Positions 7,576 to 10,819 of a stretch of DNA of 10,819 bases are shown here, piece by piece. This stretch comes from Armatimonadota bacterium (GTDB lineage: Bacteria > Sysuimicrobiota > Sysuimicrobiia > Sysuimicrobiales > Kaftiobacteriaceae). Numbering within the stretch: the first letter of the stretch is position 1; the number at the start of each line of letters is the position of its first letter. The DNA is taken from contig JAIBHM010000047.1 in assembly GCA_020028535.1 (NCBI GenBank), positions 1 through 10,819 of the forward strand, read 5' to 3'. Position numbers and translations under genes: made by a program. The notes below the pieces were generated by a model. It did not search any database. It saw only the letters and a list, made by a program, of their open reading frames with translations, and was not told where the DNA came from.

Positions 7576-7657
7576 GGTGTGGGCTAATCCCCGCAGGACT
7601 TTACGTTAAGCCCGGGAGAAGAGCGTTCGAGAGAGACTGTCGTTCCAGGAGGGTCAG
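7576..7657 (+). other. Intergenic spacer between the lactate permease gene and mscL, with a weak hairpin
   Basis: These 82 bp hold a weak hairpin, TGTGGG (7578-7583) with CCCGCA (7590-7595) around a 6-nt loop and including one G-T pair. A loosely T-rich stretch (GGACTTTACGTT) follows. It could be a leaky terminator for the transporter operon. A strong AGGAGGG ribosome-binding site for mscL is at 7647-7653. I see no clear -35/-10 pair. Confidence 0.3.
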
Positions 7658-8086
7658 ATGTTTAAAGAATTCCGGGACTTCATCATGCGGGGGAACGTCC
7701 TCGACCTGGCTGTTGGTATCGTCCTTGGCGTGGCGTTTGGCACCGTGATCGCGTCATTTGTGAACGACATCCTGATGCCGCCCATCGGCCTGCTGCTCGG
7801 AGGGGTTGATTTTACCAACCTGTTCATCACGTTGAGCGGCGAGCGCTACCCAACGCTCGAAGCCGCCAAAGCCGCCGGCGCCGCGACCATCAACTACGGG
7901 GTATTCATCAATACCGTGATCAACTTCATCATCGTCGCCTTTGTCATCTTCCTCATGGTGAGGCAGGTCAACCGCATGCGCCGCCCGGCTGAGCCGGGAA
8001 CCAGGGAGTGCCCCTTCTGCTTTTCTCCGGTCTCAGTCCGCGCGACGCGCTGCCCCAACTGCACCTCCGCTCTGCAGCGGGCATGA
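7658..8086 (+). CDS. mscL: Large-conductance mechanosensitive channel MscL with C-terminal zinc ribbon
   Basis: This homopentameric inner-membrane channel opens under high membrane tension and releases small solutes during hypo-osmotic shock. It is 142 residues. The amphipathic N-helix and first membrane helix are highly conserved (FKEFRDFIMRGNVLDLAVGI, then VLGVAFGTVIASFVNDILMPPIG, residues 2-44). A periplasmic loop (about 50-78) and the second helix (about 80-102, FINTVINFIIVAFVIFLMV) follow, then basic QVNRMRRP. The usual C-terminal helical bundle is replaced by a short treble-Cys-pair module: Cys118-x2-Cys121-x10-Cys132-x2-Cys135 (CPFC...CPNC), a probable zinc ribbon as seen in a known subset of MscL proteins. 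The start at ATG 7658 has AGGAGGG 4 nt upstream. The hydrolase gene starts 19 bp after its stop. Confidence 0.97.
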   Translation: MFKEFRDFIMRGNVLDLAVGIVLGVAFGTVIASFVNDILMPPIGLLLGGVDFTNLFITLSGERYPTLEAAKAAGAATINYGVFINTVINFIIVAFVIFLMVRQVNRMRRPAEPGTRECPFCFSPVSVRATRCPNCTSALQRA

Positions 8087-8105
8087 GTGAGGGAAAAACC
8101 CACTC
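8085..8105 (+). promoter_or_regulatory. Hairpin covering the hydrolase ribosome-binding site
   Basis: GAGTG (8085-8089), a bulged A, and GG (8091-8092) can pair with CCCACTC (8099-8105) around the loop GAAAAA. The stem starts inside the mscL stop codon (TGA 8084-8086) and ends at the base before the hydrolase ATG. It buries the only Shine-Dalgarno-like run (GAGGG 8089-8093). Ribosomes finishing mscL would open it, suggesting translational coupling (inference). Confidence 0.4.
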
Positions 8106-8891
8106 ATGAAGACGACGATCAGTGGAGTAGATATCGCGTACGAACAGCAGGGTCAGGGCCCATCGGTCATCCTCGTGCACGGGTTTCCGTTTTCCCGGCG
8201 CATGTGGGCCCCGCAGGCCGCCTCGCTTGCGCGCGTCTGCCGTCTCACCACCTTCGACCTGAGGGGCTTCGGGGAGTCGACCGGAACCCCGGAGAGCCTG
8301 GAGCAGCTTGCCACTGACCTTCAGGGTCTGGTCGACCAGCTGCGGCTATCCCCATTCGTGCTCGGCGGATTCTCCATGGGCGGATACGTCGTCTTCCGCT
8401 ACCTGGCCCGCCACCTCGATCGCGCCAAGGCGTTGATGCTGCTGGACACGCGTCCCGAGGCAGATTCACCGGAGGCTAAAGAGCGCCGCGTCGCCGGCAT
8501 CGAGCGGATCAAGCGAGAAGGTCCTGCGGGGTTTCTCGACGATTTCGCCAAGCTGGTCGTCTCCCCGCGAACGGTGGAGACGCGGCCGGAAGTCCTCACC
8601 GAAGTCCGCCGGCTGATGGACGGCGCGAAGACGGATTCCCTCATCGGGGGCCTGCGGGCGATGGCGGAGCGGCCGGACAGCACGCCGCTGTTGAAGGAGA
8701 TCAAGGTTCCGACGCTTGTCGTGGTGGGTGAGGATGATAAGGCCACACCGGTAGACAGCGCGCGCAAGATGGCGACCACGATCCCCAACGCGGACCTGGT
8801 GATCATTCCCGGGGCCGGCCACGTCTCCAACATCGAGCAGCCGGGCGCATTCAACCGGGCGCTGGTGGACTTCCTGAATAAGCTGAAGTAG
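8106..8891 (+). CDS. Alpha/beta-fold hydrolase
   Basis: This 261-residue soluble alpha/beta hydrolase has no signal peptide. The order of motifs is classical: oxyanion-hole HGFPFS (residues 25-30), DLRGFGES (51-58), nucleophile elbow GFSMGG with Ser90, a helical cap region (about 118-190), acid residue Asp211 in GEDDKATP (208-215), and His239 in GAGHVSNIEQP (236-246). The triad Ser-Asp-His is complete, so it should be an active esterase, lactonase, C-C hydrolase or similar; the motifs cannot separate these. The ending ...FNRALVDFLNKLK is typical. Start ATG 8106 is chosen because the protein begins with the usual first strand (TTISGVDIAYEQQGQGPSVILVHG) and no better upstream start exists. It is 19 bp after mscL and converges with the FAD reductase, 17 bp away. 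Confidence 0.92.
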   Translation: MKTTISGVDIAYEQQGQGPSVILVHGFPFSRRMWAPQAASLARVCRLTTFDLRGFGESTGTPESLEQLATDLQGLVDQLRLSPFVLGGFSMGGYVVFRYLARHLDRAKALMLLDTRPEADSPEAKERRVAGIERIKREGPAGFLDDFAKLVVSPRTVETRPEVLTEVRRLMDGAKTDSLIGGLRAMAERPDSTPLLKEIKVPTLVVVGEDDKATPVDSARKMATTIPNADLVIIPGAGHVSNIEQPGAFNRALVDFLNKLK

Positions 8892-8908
8892 CGGGAGAGT
8901 CGCCTCGG

Positions 8909-10087
8909 CTACGCGGGGAGACGGCCTTTCAGGTCCTGGGGCCGGAACGGGCCCGGTTCAGCGATCAGCTTCCGCGCGTTGTCCACTTGTTCCCACACGT
9001 TCCAGAGGAGTACCCCCCGCACACGCCCGTCCCTCAAGTAGTAGACTACGCCTTCGCGGAACGGCTCCTTCCAATCCTCAACGGTCTGCATGCGGCCGTC
9101 GAGATCGCCGACCGCTTCGTACCCCAGGTCGAACAGGTCGGAGTAGAAGAACGGGAGATGGTGATAGGGCTGGTCTTTGCCCGCCATGTTGCGGCCCGCC
9201 GCGGTGCCCATTGTGTTTGCGTTGTCCTCGTGCTCGACTCTGAGGCGCTTTCCAAGGGCGGGATTGTAGAAGCTCGCAACATCCCCCGCGGCGAAGATCT
9301 CGTGACGGTCGGTGCGCAGGAACTCATCGACGACGACGCCGTTGTCGACGCGCAGCCCGGCCGCTTTGGCCAGATCGACGTTGGGTTCGATGCCGATGCC
9401 GGCGACGATGCCGTCCACCTCGAATTTCTCGCCGCTCTTGGTCCGCAGCACGCTGCCCGCGCCCTTCCGCTCGAGCGCGGCCGCGGTCTCGGGCGCGCGG
9501 ACATCCACGCCCTTGTCCCGATAGTAGTCGTTGAGGAAGCGTCGGAGCCCGGGAGGGAAGAGCCGCGCACCGATCCCCTCGTCGGGGAAGAGCATCACGA
9601 CCGACTTCCCATTCATCGCCAGTGCCGCGGCGAGCTCCGATCCAATGAAGCCGCCGCCGATGACGGCAAAGCGCCGCCCGCGTTCGGTCAGCTCGCGCAG
9701 ATGACGATAGTCGTCATAGGAGCGGTAGTAGATGATGCTATCGCCGCCGAATGGGAGCCGCCGGGGAGTGCCGCCGGTGGCGAGAAGAAGTGTGTCAAAG
9801 GAGTAGGTGGCGCCGCGGTCGTCCGTGACGCGCCGGTCCCCAACATCCAGCTGGGACGCGCGCCTCCCGAGATGGAGCTCCGCGCCCTGGTCGCCCGTTC
9901 CCCGCCAGATCTCCTCCTCCGACTGGCCCTTCCAAAGTCCTTTTGAGAGGGGAGGCCGGTTGTATGGGGGATTCCGCTCCGCGCTGATCACGCCGATGCT
10001 TCCGCTCTTGTCGACCTCACGGATGCCCCCCACTGCTGCGTCTCCGGTCATGCCGCCGCCTACGATGAGATAGGTGTACTGGGCCAT
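8909..10087 (-). CDS. FAD/NAD(P)-dependent oxidoreductase, AIF / ferredoxin-reductase-like
   Basis: This 392-residue flavoprotein belongs to the two-dinucleotide-fold disulfide-reductase-like family that includes rubredoxin and ferredoxin reductases and bacterial AIF homologues. The FAD fold is at the N-terminus (IVGGGMTGDAA, residues 8-18). YNRPPLSKG (42-50) is a hallmark of BphA4/AIF-type members, LLATGGTPRR is at 101-110, the NAD(P) fold VIGGGFIGSELAAAL at 142-156 and the second FAD motif IFAAGDVASF at 264-273. Acidic residues (Asp169, Glu170) at the end of the second fold's beta-2 strand favour NADH over NADPH. The C-terminal part (HEDNANTMGTAAGRNM, then PFFYSDLFDLGYEAVGDLD) is most like AIF. 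No CxxC redox pair is present, so it is not a thioredoxin- or dihydrolipoyl-type enzyme. Start ATG (10087-10085) is chosen for the GGAGG at 10099-10095; an in-frame GTG at 10123 would add 12 residues. The electron acceptor is unknown. Confidence 0.92.
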   Translation of the reverse strand: MAQYTYLIVGGGMTGDAAVGGIREVDKSGSIGVISAERNPPYNRPPLSKGLWKGQSEEEIWRGTGDQGAELHLGRRASQLDVGDRRVTDDRGATYSFDTLLLATGGTPRRLPFGGDSIIYYRSYDDYRHLRELTERGRRFAVIGGGFIGSELAAALAMNGKSVVMLFPDEGIGARLFPPGLRRFLNDYYRDKGVDVRAPETAAALERKGAGSVLRTKSGEKFEVDGIVAGIGIEPNVDLAKAAGLRVDNGVVVDEFLRTDRHEIFAAGDVASFYNPALGKRLRVEHEDNANTMGTAAGRNMAGKDQPYHHLPFFYSDLFDLGYEAVGDLDGRMQTVEDWKEPFREGVVYYLRDGRVRGVLLWNVWEQVDNARKLIAEPGPFRPQDLKGRLPA

Positions 10088-10094
10088 GTCGAGG

Positions 10095-10099
10095 CCTCC
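10095..10099 (-). promoter_or_regulatory. Shine-Dalgarno site fixing the FAD reductase start
   Basis: GGAGG on the minus strand lies 7 nt before ATG 10087. It supports a start 12 codons inside the longest open frame (GTG 10123), and the resulting protein begins directly with the first strand of the FAD fold. Confidence 0.75.
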
Positions 10100-10140
10100 A
10101 AGAGAGGTTTTGACGCTGTGCACAAAGACTAAAACGGCTT

Positions 10141-10159
10141 GGGAATCCTGCGGATTCCC
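10141..10159. repeat. Perfect inverted repeat, 8-bp arms, 3-bp spacer
   Basis: GGGAATCC (10141-10148), TGC, GGATTCCC (10152-10159). It lies 53 bp upstream of the FAD reductase ATG, where a repressor site or a leader hairpin of that gene would fall. On the minus strand it is followed by AAGCCGTTTT, so an attenuator hairpin is possible. The function is not known. Confidence 0.6.
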
Positions 10160-10225
10160 GAGGACATCCGTCCGGACCGAGTTCTGTTCGATGACCAGAA
10201 TGCGTTAGGATGACGGGTACGAGGC

Positions 10226-10255
10226 TTGACTGGCCCGGGTTACCTCTGATAGAGT
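10226..10255 (+). promoter_or_regulatory. Candidate sigma-70-type promoter for glnA
   Basis: TTGACT (10226-10231) matches the -35 consensus at five of six bases. TAGAGT (10250-10255) matches TATAAT at four of six, with an 18-bp spacer. Transcription would start near 10262, leaving a leader of about 100 nt before the glnA ATG. The -10 hexamer falls inside an inverted repeat. Confidence 0.45.
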
Positions 10256-10262
10256 CGTAACC
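10238..10262. repeat. Inverted repeat overlapping the candidate glnA -10 box
   Basis: GGTTAC (10238-10243) with GTAACC (10257-10262), continued inward by CTCT (10244-10247) with AGAG (10251-10254) around GAT, and a 2-nt bulge (TC 10255-10256). Ten base pairs of dyad symmetry sit over the putative promoter core, as expected of an operator. An RNA hairpin is the alternative if the start lies further upstream. Confidence 0.5.
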
Positions 10263-10299
10263 AGTACCGAGAATAACACACATAGATCGTCTGGGCCAC

Positions 10300-10334
10300 G
10301 GCGCCCCTCACGTGAGGGCGCCGCTTCTGTTTTC
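10300..10334 (+). terminator. Terminator-like hairpin in the glnA leader (possible attenuator)
   Basis: GGCGCC (10300-10305) and CTCAC (10307-10311) are complementary to GTGAG (10312-10316) and GGCGCC (10317-10322), with one bulged C at 10306 and a CACGTG centre. GCTTCTGTTTTC (10323-10334) follows directly. The strong GC stem plus T-rich tail looks like an intrinsic terminator. No + strand gene ends upstream of it in this gap, so it would act in the glnA leader, 27 bp before the start. It could instead be a DNA-binding palindrome. Confidence 0.45.
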
Positions 10335-10345
10335 AACTCCATGCC

Positions 10346-10352
10346 GGGGAGG
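10346..10352 (+). promoter_or_regulatory. Shine-Dalgarno site fixing the glnA start
   Basis: GGGGAGG lies 9 nt before ATG 10362. It overlaps codons that would follow the in-frame ATG at 10341 and so argues against that earlier start. Confidence 0.7.
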
Positions 10353-10361
10353 CGCGATGGT

Positions 10362-10819
10362 ATGAAGGAACAGATTCGCAACCACATCTCCGACCGCGCG
10401 ATCGCCAATCCGTCGCAGGTGATCGAGCTCTGCCGCAGCCAGGACGTGCAGATGGTGGACTTCCGGTTCACCGACGTGATCGGCACCTGGCAGCACTTCT
10501 CCTCGCCGGTCACCGAGCTCGACGAGAGCATGTTCGTCGAGGGCGTAGGCTTCGACGGAAGCAGCATCCGAGGCTTTCAGCGCATCGACGAGTCGGACAT
10601 GATCCTGCTGCCCGACGCTGCCTCGGCCCTCGTCGACCCCCTCCTGCGCATCAAGACCCTCCTGCTCACCTGCGACGTGTACGATCCGGTGACGCGCCAG
10701 CGCTACACGCGGGACCCGCGCTTCATCGCGCAGAAGGCAGAACGCTACCTCACGACATCCGGCATCGCCACGACGAGCTACTGGGGTCCCGAGGCGGAGT
10801 TTTTCGTCTTCGATGATGT
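10362..10819 (+). CDS. glnA: Type I glutamine synthetase GlnA, N-terminal part (3' cut by window end)
   Basis: Glutamine synthetase makes glutamine from glutamate, ammonia and ATP; type I enzymes are cytoplasmic dodecamers and the main point of ammonium assimilation. The 152 visible residues cover the N-terminal beta-grasp domain and the start of the catalytic domain. FRFTDVIGTWQHFSSPVTELDE is the standard N-terminal block. EGVGFDGSSIRGFQRIDESDM holds the Asp loop that completes the neighbour's active site, and DPLLRIKTLLLTCDVYDP and YTRDPRFIAQKAERYL follow. GPEAEFFVFDD at the window end includes the first metal-ligand Glu region. GF after SSIR replaces the more usual GW. ATG 10362 gives the usual short GSI N-terminus. 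The adenylylation site and the GSI-alpha/beta difference lie beyond the window. The leader has a promoter candidate and a terminator-like hairpin, suggesting nitrogen control. Confidence 0.96.
   Translation, partial: MKEQIRNHISDRAIANPSQVIELCRSQDVQMVDFRFTDVIGTWQHFSSPVTELDESMFVEGVGFDGSSIRGFQRIDESDMILLPDAASALVDPLLRIKTLLLTCDVYDPVTRQRYTRDPRFIAQKAERYLTTSGIATTSYWGPEAEFFVFDD

Noticed and set aside
8892..8908. Terminator between the convergent hydrolase and FAD reductase genes
   Set aside because: Only 17 bp separate the stop codons and no clear stem with a T-run is visible.
8987..9946. 319-codon open frame on the + strand opposite the FAD reductase
   Set aside because: It is the antisense of a clear FAD/NAD(P) reductase with complete motifs; its own translation shows no recognisable domain, as expected for GC-rich shadow frames.
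10341..10361. Earlier in-frame ATG for glnA
   Set aside because: The ribosome-binding site GGGGAGG lies after it and fits ATG 10362; the extra residues are not family-like.

Overview
The window is GC-rich bacterial chromosome (by eye well above 60% G+C) with tightly packed genes. Most starts have GGAGG-type Shine-Dalgarno sites. No tRNA, rRNA, CRISPR array, transposase or attachment site is visible. The gene set is a multi-subunit 2-oxoacid:ferredoxin oxidoreductase, a tripartite tricarboxylate transporter, a lactate-permease-family carrier, a zinc-ribbon MscL, an AIF-like FAD reductase and type I glutamine synthetase. It fits an environmental, carboxylate-using bacterium from a deep GC-rich lineage. 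Nothing here fixes the phylum.

Layout: (1) bases 1-2714 hold the delta (5'-truncated), alpha and beta subunits of a thiamine-diphosphate 2-oxoacid:ferredoxin oxidoreductase on the + strand. The alpha gene is broken: its frame changes near base 655 and about 17 expected residues, including the stretch before the catalytic Glu, are missing. Its active-site motifs (YPIRP instead of YPITP, and NRALDDPGAF) resemble, from memory, oxalate oxidoreductase rather than pyruvate synthase. (2) A terminator-like structure at about 2742-2786 separates this operon from 2905-7575, which holds tctC, tctB, tctA and a lactate-permease-family gene with 3-27 bp gaps, probably one transcript. (3) mscL (7658-8086) and an alpha/beta hydrolase (8106-8891) follow. 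A small hairpin fills the 19-bp gap between them and covers the hydrolase ribosome-binding site. (4) An AIF-like FAD/NAD(P) oxidoreductase lies on the minus strand (8909-10087), convergent with the hydrolase. (5) A 274-bp divergent intergenic region carries three inverted repeats and a plausible promoter. It leads into the 5' end of glnA (10362 onward), cut off by the window end.

Working together (inference): the TctABC system and the lactate-permease homologue would import small carboxylates. The ferredoxin-linked oxidoreductase would oxidise a 2-oxoacid, possibly oxalate, to CO2 and reduced ferredoxin. The hydrolase, MscL, FAD reductase and glutamine synthetase have no obvious tie to this pathway. 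The most rewarding points are the oxalate-type active-site signature, the alpha-gene lesion and the structured glnA leader.
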